A DNA stretch of 64,000 nucleotides from Bifidobacterium moukalabense DSM 27321 (lineage in GTDB: Bacteria; Actinomycetota; Actinomycetes; Actinomycetales; Bifidobacteriaceae), in contig NZ_AZMV01000007.1 in assembly GCF_000522505.1 (NCBI RefSeq), forward strand, positions 372,001-436,000, read 5' to 3'. The notes beneath the pieces were generated by a model. That model saw only the letters and a program-made list of their open reading frames with translations, did not search any database and had not been told where the DNA came from. This document shows positions 16,926 to 26,777 of this stretch, one piece after another. Both the position numbers and the translations under genes were made by a program. Position 1 is the first letter of the stretch, and each line of letters opens with the position of its first letter.

Positions 16926-18131
16926 ATGGGCAACATCATCGACTATGCACGTACCGAAACGCGCGGCTTCGACACGCTGCCGTTTCGCGCGGCCGACGCG
17001 CTCGTGCTGGCGCAGCTCTCGTATGACGACGTGCCCGAATGCGTGCCGACGCTTGACGAATTGTATGCGAGATACAGCACGTTCGCCAGCCGGTTGCAGG
17101 CGTTCTCGATCCGCAGGCCGATCTCATCGCTCAAGGCATTGTGGCGTGCGCCGTTCCATGGGGTGACCATTGCGCATGCCGATGATGAGCTGCATCACGA
17201 GCGTGCCGTGCCGGACCACGATGTCGAAAGCGTGGGGCTGGTCGATCCGCAGGTCACGCATGACTTCTACCGTGCGGTGGCGGCCAACCCGCGGTTTGCG
17301 GATGTGGAGATGAGCGCGTTCTGCGAACAGTTCGATGGCGGTGAGCAGACGCAGTTCGCGGCGGTGACCTACCGACTGCCGAACGGTACGTTGGTCGTGG
17401 CGTTCCGCGGCACCGACGATTCGCTGGTCGGGTGGAAGGAGGACTTCAACATGGCCTTCCAGTACCCGGTGCCGGCACAGGTCTCCGCGGCGGATTATCT
17501 GGGCAAGGTGGCGCAGCTGTGGCAGGGGCCGATCATGCTGACGGGCCATTCCAAAGGCGGCAATCTTGCCGTATACGCCGCCATGAACGCGCAGGACGAG
17601 GTGAAGGATCGCATCGTGCGCATCTATTCGCTGGACGGGCCCGGTTTCCCCGAAGAGGTGGTGCGCAGCTTCGAGTATGCGAGTGTGCATGAGCGGATCA
17701 CCAAGATCGTGCCGGACTCCTCGGTGGTGGGCATGGTGCTTGAAACGCCGGAACGTTGCGTGGTGGTGAAATCCGATGTGGACGGCATCATGCAGCATTT
17801 CGCGTTCTCATGGCAGATGCATGGCGGTGAGTTCACGAAGGTCGAGGATGTGGCGAACAGTTCCGTGACATTCAACAAATCGCTTAATGATTGGCTTTCG
17901 GGTCTGTCCGAAGAGCAGCGCAGGCATGCCGTGGACGCGCTGTTCTCGGTGCTGGCGGCCTCCGGGGCCGACAACATCTCCGGCATGATGGCGGCCGGAC
18001 CGAAGGTGATTCCCGAAATGCTCGGAACGTATGTGGGGCTCAGCGGAGAGGATAGGCGCAATGTCAATCAGGCGCTGATGATTCTGCTGCAGGCCGCGCT
18101 GGCACGCAACCCCAAGGTGCAGCGCAAGTAG
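16926..18131 (+). CDS. Mbeg1-like (DUF2974) alpha/beta hydrolase, copy 2
   Basis: A 401-residue paralogue of the protein at 14680. Matching blocks are MGNIIDYARTETRGFDTLPF, VVAFRGTDDSLVGWKEDFNM, TGHSKGGNLAVYAAM, IYSLDGPGFPEEVV, DSSVVGMVLETPERCVVVKS and IMQHFAFSW. The nucleophile Ser is in GHSKG. Differences are concentrated near residues 40-100, where this copy has a different insertion. Unlike copy 1, it has a normal ribosome site (AAAGGAG) ahead of ATG. Function and substrate are unknown. Confidence 0.8.
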   Translation: MGNIIDYARTETRGFDTLPFRAADALVLAQLSYDDVPECVPTLDELYARYSTFASRLQAFSIRRPISSLKALWRAPFHGVTIAHADDELHHERAVPDHDVESVGLVDPQVTHDFYRAVAANPRFADVEMSAFCEQFDGGEQTQFAAVTYRLPNGTLVVAFRGTDDSLVGWKEDFNMAFQYPVPAQVSAADYLGKVAQLWQGPIMLTGHSKGGNLAVYAAMNAQDEVKDRIVRIYSLDGPGFPEEVVRSFEYASVHERITKIVPDSSVVGMVLETPERCVVVKSDVDGIMQHFAFSWQMHGGEFTKVEDVANSSVTFNKSLNDWLSGLSEEQRRHAVDALFSVLAASGADNISGMMAAGPKVIPEMLGTYVGLSGEDRRNVNQALMILLQAALARNPKVQRK

Positions 18132-18195
18132 CGGTACGGATGCCCTCTCCTTCGGATGGGGGCTGGGAAAATGCGACACGCATCGGAGAAGTGTT

Positions 18196-18210
18196 GTAGA
18201 CAGTCTGTAC
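18196..18210 (+). promoter_or_regulatory. Candidate TetR operator
   Basis: The sequence GTAGACAGTCTGTAC contains the palindrome ACAG-T-CTGT, a layout often bound by TetR/AcrR repressors. It lies about 55 bases ahead of the TetR gene and next to A/T-rich promoter-like sequence, so self-repression is plausible. Confidence 0.4.
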
Positions 18211-18265
18211 AATAAAGAATAGGCATAGACATCGTGACTAATTAGATAGTTTTTTGGGGGGAATC

Positions 18266-18919
18266 ATGCCACGTCCACGTCGGGATTCCGAAATACTGCC
18301 GGCCAAGGAACGTCTCGAAAACGCGTTCTGGGAACTGCTGTCCGAACGCAATTACCACAAGATCACCGTCACCGACATCGTGCGCACCGCGGACGTGAAT
18401 CGCAATTCCTTCTACTATCACTTCTCCGGACTGCCGGAACTGGCCGATTCCGCCATCCTGCACGCGGTGGAGAACACGCCGATGCCCAGTCGCCCGGGCG
18501 TGAACTTCAATCCCGATGACGAATGGCGCAAGCACATCACCGCATTGCTGCGCGATCCCGATCAACGGCAGCGTCTGGACCGACTGGCCCTGCTCGCCGG
18601 TCCGCACAGTTCGCCGGAACTCATCGAATCGCTGCGTGATTTCGGGCGACTGACCATGATCAGCGTGCTCGGACTTGACGCCGACCATCTGGATCTCAAA
18701 ACCGATCTGATGCTCGACTTCACCGTGGGTGGCATGCTCGCGGTGTTGCAACGCTGGCCGCAACTGCATGAGCAGCTGCCGATCGACACCGTGTTCAACG
18801 AGGACCTCGCCGTGCTCGCAGCGGGCATGTTCATGTCGATGTCCCGGTCGAACATGCTCGACTATTGGCGCAGGGTCTTCAGCAGCGGGTTCGTGCCGGG
18901 CCAGAGTGCCCGGCAATGA
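18266..18919 (+). CDS. TetR/AcrR family transcriptional regulator
   Basis: A 217-residue regulator. The N-terminal DNA-binding domain is clear: RLENAFWELLSERNYHKITV, then TDIVRTADVNRNSFYYHFSG, the typical helix-turn-helix with the YYHF signature. The C-terminal ligand domain is helical with no recognised motif. The ATG is chosen because GGGGGG ends five bases upstream. A palindrome at 18196-18210 may be its own operator. The nearest downstream gene on the same strand is an aminotransferase, but an independent inverted repeat separates them; targets are not known. Confidence 0.85.
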   Translation: MPRPRRDSEILPAKERLENAFWELLSERNYHKITVTDIVRTADVNRNSFYYHFSGLPELADSAILHAVENTPMPSRPGVNFNPDDEWRKHITALLRDPDQRQRLDRLALLAGPHSSPELIESLRDFGRLTMISVLGLDADHLDLKTDLMLDFTVGGMLAVLQRWPQLHEQLPIDTVFNEDLAVLAAGMFMSMSRSNMLDYWRRVFSSGFVPGQSARQ

Positions 18920-18963
18920 TTCTGTCAGGTGACACCGTAACGTTCCGTTGCGGCTTTCGGTGG

Positions 18964-18995
18964 TAGAAACGAAAGAAACGTCTACGTTCGTTTAC
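18964..18995 (+). promoter_or_regulatory. Nested inverted repeat before the aminotransferase
   Basis: AAACGAA (18967-18973) pairs with TTCGTTT (18987-18993), and between them AACGT-CT-ACGTT is a second palindrome. The element ends 28 bases before the aminotransferase ATG. It could be an operator (two overlapping dyads) or an RNA hairpin. Confidence 0.4.
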
Positions 18996-19021
18996 GAGAA
19001 AGCTCAACAGGGAGGTTGCCC

Positions 19022-20212
19022 ATGATCAACGAAGCCTACAAGGCCATGCTCGGCGGAAAATCCGTGATCCGCGAACTCAGCGAGTATGCGACCGCACGTG
19101 GCGCCGAAATCGGCTACGAGAACGTGCTCGACTATTCGCTGGGCAATCCGAGCGTGCCGTGCCCGCAGCGCTTCACCGACGCGATGACCGACCTGTACGC
19201 CACCGCCGAACCGGTGGCGTTGCACGGCTATTCGCCGTCGTTGGGCATTCCGTCGGTGCGTGAGGCGATCGCCGAGAGCCTGAACCGTCGCTTCGGCATG
19301 GACTATACCGCCGATCACATCTTCCCGACCACGGGTGCGGCGGGCGCATTGGCGCATGCGCTGCGCGTAGTGACCAAGCCGGGCGATGAGGTGATCACCT
19401 TCGCGCCGTATTTCCCGGAATACCAGCCGTACGTGGACGGCACCGGCGCACATCTGACCGTGGTGCCGGCCGATACGGAAAACTTCCAGATCAATTTCGA
19501 GGCATTCGAGGCCGCGATGAACCCGACCGTGGCCGCGGTGCTCATCAATACGCCGAACAATCCGTCGGGAGCCGTGTACCGCGCCGAGACGTTGACGCGC
19601 CTGGCCGAGTTCCTGCGCGCGAAGCAGGCCGAGTATGGCCACGACATCTTCCTGATCTCCGATGAGCCGTATCGCGAAATCGTATTCGATGGCGGCAGCC
19701 AGCCGTATCCGAGCAGGTTCTACGACAATACGCTCTCGTGCTATTCGTATTCCAAGTCGCTGAGCCTGCCGGGCGAACGCATCGGCTATGTGGCGGTGAA
19801 CCCGCGCGCCACCGATGCCGAGCTGATCGTGCCGATGTGCGGCCAGGTCAGCCGTGGAACGGGGCATAACTGCCCGAGCTCCAGCATCCAGCTGGGTGTG
19901 GCCAAGGTGGTCGATGAGACCAGCGATCTTTCCGTGTATGAAACGAACATGAACCTGCTGTACGATGCGCTCACCCGTCTCGGCTTCGAAGTGGTGCGCC
20001 CCGGCGGCACGTTCTACATCTTCCCGAAGGCGTTGGAGGATGATGCGAACGCCTTCTGCATGAAGGCCAAGGACTACGACCTGATTCTCGTGCCGTCCGA
20101 TAGTTTCGGCGTGCCGGGCTACTTCCGTATGGCTTACTGCATCGATACAGAGAAGGTGGAGCGTTCCATCGCCGCGCTCGAGAGGTTCGTGCACGAGGTG
20201 TACGGCCGTTGA
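19022..20212 (+). CDS. Class I/II pyridoxal-phosphate aminotransferase
   Basis: A soluble 396-residue fold-type I aminotransferase. The PLP Lys is in YSYSKSLSLPGERIGY; NTPNNPSGAVY is the conserved cofactor and substrate segment, SDEPYREI carries the Asp and Tyr that hold the PLP ring, and the C-terminal Arg is expected in YFRMAYC. The closest known type is AspC-like aromatic/aspartate aminotransferase; the exact amino donor cannot be told from sequence. The ATG has GGGAGG six bases upstream. A clear terminator follows the stop. Confidence 0.9.
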   Translation: MINEAYKAMLGGKSVIRELSEYATARGAEIGYENVLDYSLGNPSVPCPQRFTDAMTDLYATAEPVALHGYSPSLGIPSVREAIAESLNRRFGMDYTADHIFPTTGAAGALAHALRVVTKPGDEVITFAPYFPEYQPYVDGTGAHLTVVPADTENFQINFEAFEAAMNPTVAAVLINTPNNPSGAVYRAETLTRLAEFLRAKQAEYGHDIFLISDEPYREIVFDGGSQPYPSRFYDNTLSCYSYSKSLSLPGERIGYVAVNPRATDAELIVPMCGQVSRGTGHNCPSSSIQLGVAKVVDETSDLSVYETNMNLLYDALTRLGFEVVRPGGTFYIFPKALEDDANAFCMKAKDYDLILVPSDSFGVPGYFRMAYCIDTEKVERSIAALERFVHEVYGR

Positions 20213-20220
20213 CGGATGCG

Positions 20221-20260
20221 AATGCCCCCCTCTGACGAGGGGGCATTCATTCATTCATTA
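20221..20260 (+). terminator. Intrinsic terminator after the aminotransferase
   Basis: AATGCCCCC (20221-20229) pairs with GGGGGCATT (ending 20248), followed by the T-rich TCATTCATTCATTA. It lies between this gene and the convergent gnd, and may serve both directions. Confidence 0.8.
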
Positions 20261-20286
20261 TCCGTTGTGTTTCGGCATGTCACCGC

Positions 20287-21180
<894 letters not shown>

Positions 21181-21352
21181 GATGTTCTTCTTTCTACTGT
21201 TGGGATAGGGGTTTGGGTATGGGTTGTGAAATATGGATCCGGTCGGTGGCGTGCAGGTGATGTATGGAAGGTTGCCGCCCGCCTCGCCTTCCCTGGCCTT
21301 CCGCAACGCAGGAAAAGAAGGCTGCGGAAGACGGGACGGACGGCAAGTATTG

Positions 21353-22681
21353 TCATAGGATCAGCGAGAGCGCCATCACTCCGCCAAGTCCGACGACCGA
21401 TAGCACGGTCTCCATCAGCGACCAGGTCTTCAGCGTCTGGCCGACGGTCATGCCGAAATATTCCTTGACCAGCCAGAAGCCGGCGTCGTTGAGGTGCGAG
21501 AAGAATACGGATCCGGCGCCGATGGCAAGCACGAGCAGTGCGAGATGCGTCGGGCTCATGCCGGTGGCGAGCGGCACCATGATGCCGGATGCGGTGACGG
21601 TGGCGACGGTCGCCGAACCGGTGGCGAGACGGATGAGCACGGCCACCAACCAGCCTGCGATCAGCGGGTTCATGGCGGATTCGGTGATCGAGTTGGCGAT
21701 CACGTCGCCGATGCCGGAATCGACCAGGGTCTGCTTGAAGCCACCGCCTGCGGCGACGATCAGGATGATGCCGGCGACCGAACTGAACGACTGCCCGACC
21801 ATGCCGTTGACCGCATCGCGGGTGAATTTCTGCATGTAGCCGAGTACGACCATCGCAAAGATGGTGGTGATCAGCAGTGCGACAAGCGGCGTGCCGAGGA
21901 ATGCCAGCGCACGGCCCCACACGGTTTCGCTCTGGCCGGTCAGATCGACCACGCTGGCGGCGAGCATGAGCACGACCGGCAGCAGGATCACGGTGATGGC
22001 CGCGGCGAAGGACGGGCGGTTTTCCGCGGATTTCGGAGCTTCGGCCTCGGCTTTGTTCTCGGGGGCGGCGATCGGCACCCACCTGGTGGCGAGCTTGCCG
22101 AACAGCGGGCCGGCGATGATCACGGTCGGGATGGCCACGAGCAAGCCAAGCGCCAGCGTGATGCCGAGATTCGCGTTCAGCGCGCCGATGGCGGTGAGTG
22201 GACCGGGGTGCGGCGGCACGAAGGCGTGCAGGGTGGACAGGCCGGCAAGTGCCGGAATGCCCAGCAGAATCACCGGGGTCTTGGCACGGCGGGCGGCGAA
22301 GAGCACCACCGGAATCAGAATGACCACGCCGACTTCAAAGAACATCGGGATGCCGACGATGAACGCGATCAGCGCCATGGCCCACGGCAGGCGCCGCAGT
22401 GGCGTCTTATCCATGATGGTGTCGACGATGGTGTCCGCGCCGCCCGATTTGAACAGGATCGTGCCGATGATCGAGCCGAATGCGATGAGCAGGCCCACGT
22501 TGGAGATCGTCGAGCCGACGCCGGACGTGAAGCTGTCGAACGCCTTGTCGTACTCCACCCCCGCGCATACGGCCATGGCGAACGAGCCGGCCAGGAGCGA
22601 AAGGAACGGATGCACCTTGCATACCGCGATCAGTAGGACGATGATGGCGATGCCGATGATCGCCGCGGCTATGAGATTCAT
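21353..22681 (-). CDS. gntP: Gluconate:H+ symporter (GntP family)
   Basis: A membrane permease of 442 residues with about 12 hydrophobic segments. The family pattern is visible: SLLAGSFAMAVCAG near the start, HAFVPPHPGPLTAIG (conserved Pro-rich loop), ATGSATVATVTASGI and FSHLNDAGFWLVKEYFGM near the end. It imports gluconate, or a related sugar acid, for phosphorylation by the kinase next to it. A strong GAGGAGG precedes ATG. It forms one strand cluster gntK-gntP-gnd. Confidence 0.94.
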   Translation of the reverse strand: MNLIAAAIIGIAIIVLLIAVCKVHPFLSLLAGSFAMAVCAGVEYDKAFDSFTSGVGSTISNVGLLIAFGSIIGTILFKSGGADTIVDTIMDKTPLRRLPWAMALIAFIVGIPMFFEVGVVILIPVVLFAARRAKTPVILLGIPALAGLSTLHAFVPPHPGPLTAIGALNANLGITLALGLLVAIPTVIIAGPLFGKLATRWVPIAAPENKAEAEAPKSAENRPSFAAAITVILLPVVLMLAASVVDLTGQSETVWGRALAFLGTPLVALLITTIFAMVVLGYMQKFTRDAVNGMVGQSFSSVAGIILIVAAGGGFKQTLVDSGIGDVIANSITESAMNPLIAGWLVAVLIRLATGSATVATVTASGIMVPLATGMSPTHLALLVLAIGAGSVFFSHLNDAGFWLVKEYFGMTVGQTLKTWSLMETVLSVVGLGGVMALSLIL

Positions 22682-22750
22682 GAATCCTCCTCGATTCACA
22701 TGCTGCGTTGCTTGGAAAAGACGGGATTGGTACGGGGATTGTCGCGGAGC

Positions 22751-23305
22751 CTAGGCGGCCTGCTGCCGGGGCTGTGCGGTGACGGATCGTGCGGTGATGG
22801 ATCGCACGTACTCATTCAGGGCGTCGAGCGCCCGTTCCACCATGTCGTCCACGCTGCCTTCGATGGAGACCTCCACACCGTTCTCGTCGGGGGAGAGCGG
22901 TTCGAGGATGGCGAACTGGCTCGGTAGAAGCGCCGGTGGCATGAAGTGCCCCTTGCGTTCGGTCAGGCGTTGCTGGATGAGTTCCTGCGTGCCGTTGAGG
23001 TGGATGAAGAAGGTCGGTACGTTTTCGGCCAGTACTTCGCGGTAGCTGCGCTTCAGCGCGGAGCTGGAGACCACGGTGTTCTCGCCGAGCGCCTCGCGTG
23101 CCACCATCCACTTGTTGATGACCTGCAGCCAGGGCCAGCGATCCTCGTCGGTCAGGGGAATGCCGGCGGACATCTTATCGATATTGGCCTGTGGGTGGAA
23201 GTCGTCGCCCTCGGCGTACGCATAGCCGAGCCGTTCGTGAATCGCCTCCGCGACGGTGGATTTGCCGCAGCCGGCAACGCCCATCACCACTACGTGAATG
23301 CTCAT
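22751..23305 (-). CDS. gntK: Gluconokinase
   Basis: A small P-loop kinase of 184 residues that phosphorylates gluconate to 6-phosphogluconate. It has the Walker A GVAGCGKSTVAEAI, the substrate block YAEGDDFHPQANIDKM and the lid region RLTERKGHFMPPALLPSQF, all classic for gluconokinase. Length fits. It is the first gene of the cluster reading away from the GntR gene, with a shared intergenic region holding dyads. Confidence 0.95.
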   Translation of the reverse strand: MSIHVVVMGVAGCGKSTVAEAIHERLGYAYAEGDDFHPQANIDKMSAGIPLTDEDRWPWLQVINKWMVAREALGENTVVSSSALKRSYREVLAENVPTFFIHLNGTQELIQQRLTERKGHFMPPALLPSQFAILEPLSPDENGVEVSIEGSVDDMVERALDALNEYVRSITARSVTAQPRQQAA

Positions 23306-23378
23306 TGTCGCTCTCCTTCAAGTGTTTGCCTGCCGTTGCCGCTTCGCATCAGCATTGAGCATACTTTAAATCTTAAAA

Positions 23379-23406
23379 GTAGTATTTGTCAAATCAAAAG
23401 TACTAC
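23379..23406. promoter_or_regulatory. Dyad cluster in the gntK-gntR intergenic region
   Basis: ATTTG-T-CAAAT (23384-23394) is a perfect palindrome, and GTAGTA (23379-23384) with TACTAC (23401-23406) form outer arms. Another GTAGTAC occurs downstream. The site lies between the divergent kinase and regulator starts, so it is the natural operator for the GntR repressor. Confidence 0.5.
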
Positions 23407-23581
23407 GAAATTATAAAATCGTGTGACTTGGTATGATTCGGGTAGTACAAATGGCGGAAATCATGCGAAGGAAGGTCTGCGGAGCAAACCGCGCAAGTAC
23501 ACGGTTTTCGCCATGATGCATGACGTTCCGGCATGCCCGTGCATGCATGCCGGAACAAGTCGGAGGCGGAGGAGAGGGAAC

Positions 23582-24307
23582 ATGGCTGAAATCGTCGAAA
23601 ACGCAGGCGGCGAACTGATGCAGGATTCGGTAAGCCGAACATTGGCCATCGAAATGCTCGACGGCGTGTGGCCGGCCGGCGACAGTCTGACGTTGGAAGA
23701 CATGCAGAGCCGCTTCGGCATCTCCCGAACCGTGGCGCGTGAAGTCGCGAAGACGCTCGAGTCCCTCAGCGCCGTCTGGGTGCGCAGGCGCGTCGGTCTC
23801 GTGGCGCGCCCGTTCGACGAGTGGCAGGCGCTCAATCGTCAGGTCATCGAATGGAGACTGCACTCCACGCAACGTGAGCAGCAGCTGTACTCGCTTACCG
23901 AGCTGCGACTGGCCGTGGAACCGGCCGCGGCCGCCTCGGCGGCACGCCTTGCGCCAATCGACGTCAAGGCGAAATTCCCCGTCTACGCGGCGCAGATGCG
24001 ACAGGTCGCGGAAGCCAATGACGAGGGCGAGGACGGGCTGGCGCGATTCCATGATCTGGATGTGGAATTCCACAGCCTGATTCTGCGCGAAAGCGGCAAT
24101 GAACTGTTCGCGGCGCTCGCCGACACCATCGCCACCGTGCTGCGCGGACGAGTGGAACTGGGCAAATACCCGATGAAGCCGAAGCCGGCGGCGCTCGACG
24201 CCCATGACGCCGTGGCCGACGCCATCGCCAAAGGCGAACCGGAGCGTGCCCGCACGGCCATGCTCGACATCGTCGATGAAGTGGCCCGCGCGCTCAAATT
24301 CTTCTAG
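23582..24307 (+). CDS. gntR: GntR family regulator (FCD type) of the gluconate cluster
   Basis: A 241-residue regulator. An N-terminal winged helix (SRTLAIEMLDGVWPAGDSLT, SRFGISRTVAREVAKTLES) is followed by an all-helical FCD ligand domain containing FHDLDVEFHSLILRESGNEL with the typical metal-ligand His and Asp residues. It is divergent from gntK and almost certainly represses the gluconate genes until gluconate or 6-phosphogluconate binds. ATG at 23582 is chosen because GGAGAGGG lies just upstream; longer in-frame starts exist but encode a basic, low-quality extension. Confidence 0.9.
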   Translation: MAEIVENAGGELMQDSVSRTLAIEMLDGVWPAGDSLTLEDMQSRFGISRTVAREVAKTLESLSAVWVRRRVGLVARPFDEWQALNRQVIEWRLHSTQREQQLYSLTELRLAVEPAAAASAARLAPIDVKAKFPVYAAQMRQVAEANDEGEDGLARFHDLDVEFHSLILRESGNELFAALADTIATVLRGRVELGKYPMKPKPAALDAHDAVADAIAKGEPERARTAMLDIVDEVARALKFF

Positions 24308-24360
24308 GAACGCGCGAACACGGGCATGCCCGTACGCATGCGGGGCGCCTCGTCATGGGC

Positions 24361-25803
24361 TTATAGTCCCCGTTGTTTGAGCTCGGCGACGAGTTGCACA
24401 TAGAACTCGCGCACGTCGAATCCGGGAATGTTCTCGCGGTTCAGGTCGATCATGTCGGCGTGCGAGATGCCGCGATTGCCTTGCGGCTCAATCCATGTGA
24501 AGCTCTCGCCCCAAGGGAACGAAGGCTGGGCCACCAAACCGTCGTTCGGGCCGTCGAACCATTTGACCAGCGGGTAGGTGAAATTCAACGGAAACTTGCC
24601 GGTGGTCGCCCGCTTCAGGCGCGAGCCGACGCTACGGCACACTATGCCCGCGAACCGACCGTTGTTCAGCGGTTCCGCCATGGGCCGCCGAGTGGCCTGT
24701 GCGTCGAACCGCTGCGGCGGAATCGCGGAATCGGACTGCATTTCGGCGTTGAGCCTTGCACAGCTGGCCTGCGTGAGATCGCGCACGGCGGCCATGAAAT
24801 CCGGTTGGGTGTCGCCAAGCCGTACGGCAGCGGCATTATAGGCGGCCTCCACCTGATGCTGAACGGCCTCGGGAATGTTCGACAACAGATAGTCGGCGAA
24901 ACCGCAGCCGCGATGCGGCGTGTTGATGGTGGTCAACGAGGCGACGAAAGGTGCGGCCCCACAGCAGGCAATCGCGTAACGCATATCGATTCCGCCCTTG
25001 GAATGCGCGATCACATGCACCTTGCCGCAACCGGTCTCCTCCACGATGCGCCGAATGCGTTCGGTCAGCTCATGCGCACTGTCGCGCACGGACGCCGCCG
25101 ACTGATGGTTGCCGTAATGGATGGTCGCGCCGTTCCTCTGCAGTTCGTCGGGAATGCGCCCCCAGTAATTGAGCACGTTCGAATCGCGGAAGAACACGCC
25201 GTGCACCAGCAGAATCGGGTATTTCGTGGCGCAGATCCGGTCGGCCTTGCGATCGGCGTCAAGCCGTTCCTTCGCCTCCTCGAACGTGACCTCCGCGTCG
25301 GTGGTGCGAATGATCTTGACGAGCGCGACCAGATTGACGACCGGAATCCAGCCGCAGATCAGACCGATGGTGCGGATCCTAAGACCGAGCTGCACGGAAC
25401 TGACGTAAACGGCGATCATGCCGCGCCAGAACAGCAGGCTCTCCACCAGAAAACAGGCGATCGCACCGCCGAGCCACAGTCCCCAATCCGAAGGGATCAG
25501 GCGAAAGGCAAGTGCGGCCTGCGCGACGACCGAGAACGCGGCCGACCACCAGAACGCCTTCAACGCCGCCGTTCCGCGGTAACAGGTTTTCAGGTTGCGC
25601 GCCCGCAACGTTTTCGGATGCATCGGATTGCCGGGAATCGCAATCACCGCAGCGGCCGCGGCGATCGCGCCCGCAATGTCGACCGCCAGCACGGCGCCAT
25701 CGAGATGGGCGCTCGCCAGCGGAAACACGCTGTTCGCGACCGCTGCGGCGACGACTATGTCGATGGCCAGCCACAGTGTCTCCGTCGTTGTGTTGCGTTG
25801 CAT
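24361..25803 (-). CDS. Membrane-anchored alpha/beta hydrolase (lipase-like)
   Basis: A 480-residue protein. About five hydrophobic segments fill residues 10-165. The rest is a lipase-like domain: YPILLVHGVFFRDSNVLNYW (oxyanion-hole HG), GKVHVIAHSKGGIDMRYA with the nucleophile Ser in HSKGG, DGPNDGLV with a likely catalytic Asp, and SHADMIDL with a likely His. It resembles triacylglycerol lipases of the EstA/LipA kind, but anchored by a membrane domain. Substrate is unknown. No genes nearby show an obvious link. Confidence 0.8.
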   Translation of the reverse strand: MQRNTTTETLWLAIDIVVAAAVANSVFPLASAHLDGAVLAVDIAGAIAAAAAVIAIPGNPMHPKTLRARNLKTCYRGTAALKAFWWSAAFSVVAQAALAFRLIPSDWGLWLGGAIACFLVESLLFWRGMIAVYVSSVQLGLRIRTIGLICGWIPVVNLVALVKIIRTTDAEVTFEEAKERLDADRKADRICATKYPILLVHGVFFRDSNVLNYWGRIPDELQRNGATIHYGNHQSAASVRDSAHELTERIRRIVEETGCGKVHVIAHSKGGIDMRYAIACCGAAPFVASLTTINTPHRGCGFADYLLSNIPEAVQHQVEAAYNAAAVRLGDTQPDFMAAVRDLTQASCARLNAEMQSDSAIPPQRFDAQATRRPMAEPLNNGRFAGIVCRSVGSRLKRATTGKFPLNFTYPLVKWFDGPNDGLVAQPSFPWGESFTWIEPQGNRGISHADMIDLNRENIPGFDVREFYVQLVAELKQRGL

Positions 25804-25845
25804 GCATCCAGATTACGGCAGGGCGTTGGCCGTGGGCGTACGGCT

Positions 25846-26637
25846 CTACAGATTCGTGTCGACGGTCCGTTGCAGGTCGTCGACGATCGCCTGCAGCGTG
25901 CCGCCGAGCAGGTCGACGTCGGTGAACATGGCGCCGAACAGCGTGCCCAGATTGGCCTCGAAATCCTTCGGCAGGATTTCGCAATTGCGGGAGGCGAGCT
26001 TTTCAAGATGTTTCTCGCCGGGGTGCGTGAGCCGGTTCAACGCGAAGATCACATCGAAATAGGATTCCATGAACGCGGCCACACGGTGATTCACGGCGAC
26101 TTCGTCGCCACGGCTCGCGGCCTTGCGGATCTGTGCGTCATATGATGGCAAATTGCCGTGCAGCAGCCGCATATTGCGTTCGATGATATTGCGCCGCAGC
26201 GGCTCCGGGAACGGGACGGTGAAACGCCTCTGGGCCGCCGAGAACCGGCCGTTTCTGTCGAAGACGTTCATACTGGTGATCATGTTGTGCCACAGGCATG
26301 TCGTATAGCCGTTGCTGGCGTGGAAGCGTTCGACCACGTCGGCGACGCTGTTCGTGAAGGAATCGAGGTCGCGGTACAGGATGTCGACGTCGGTGCCGTC
26401 GTTCAGCGTGCAGTCGTCTTCGTTCTCCCAGAAGCCATTGTCGATCTCCGCATGGCTGCAGTAGCCGGACAACAGCTTTTCGCGGCGCTTCGTCGGCACG
26501 GGCGCGGTCACATACAGGTAGACGTCGTAATCCGACCTCTCGTCGGCGTTGCCGGTCGCACGCGAACCGCCCAACGCGATCGCTTCGACCTCGGGCCAAT
26601 CATGCATTGCCTCGAACAGTTCCTCTACGGATGACAT
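25846..26637 (-). CDS. Nucleotidyltransferase with DUF4037 domain
   Basis: A 263-residue soluble protein. The N-terminus has the polymerase-beta nucleotidyltransferase signature GGSRATG followed by DYDVYLY (GS...DxD), and a third acidic residue lies in DVDILYRD. The C-terminal DUF4037 helical domain follows. Related proteins include aminoglycoside adenylyltransferases, but the substrate cannot be named. A perfect palindrome CAAACGTTTG lies 54 bases before ATG on this strand and may control it. Confidence 0.75.
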   Translation of the reverse strand: MSSVEELFEAMHDWPEVEAIALGGSRATGNADERSDYDVYLYVTAPVPTKRREKLLSGYCSHAEIDNGFWENEDDCTLNDGTDVDILYRDLDSFTNSVADVVERFHASNGYTTCLWHNMITSMNVFDRNGRFSAAQRRFTVPFPEPLRRNIIERNMRLLHGNLPSYDAQIRKAASRGDEVAVNHRVAAFMESYFDVIFALNRLTHPGEKHLEKLASRNCEILPKDFEANLGTLFGAMFTDVDLLGGTLQAIVDDLQRTVDTNL

Positions 26638-26690
26638 CGTTTACCTCTCTATGCCTCTTCATTGAGTGACGCCTCGTCGCGCCATCGCTG

Positions 26691-26700
26691 CAAACGTTTG
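26691..26700. promoter_or_regulatory. Palindrome CAAACGTTTG upstream of the nucleotidyltransferase
   Basis: A perfect 10-base palindrome with a central CG, the style bound by LacI-family regulators. On the minus strand it follows a -10-like TAGGAT, so a bound protein would block transcription of the nucleotidyltransferase. Confidence 0.35.
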
Positions 26701-26777
26701 ACATCCTAGCACACGGAACGGGGAGCGCGGCCTTCCGTTCCATGTGCGGCGGCATGCGGCGGCCCATGATGGCTCGG

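Noticed and set aside
24373..26145. 590-codon plus-strand frame opposite the lipase and nucleotidyltransferase
   Set aside because: It spans two well-supported minus-strand genes and shows no domain; long shadows are expected at this GC content.
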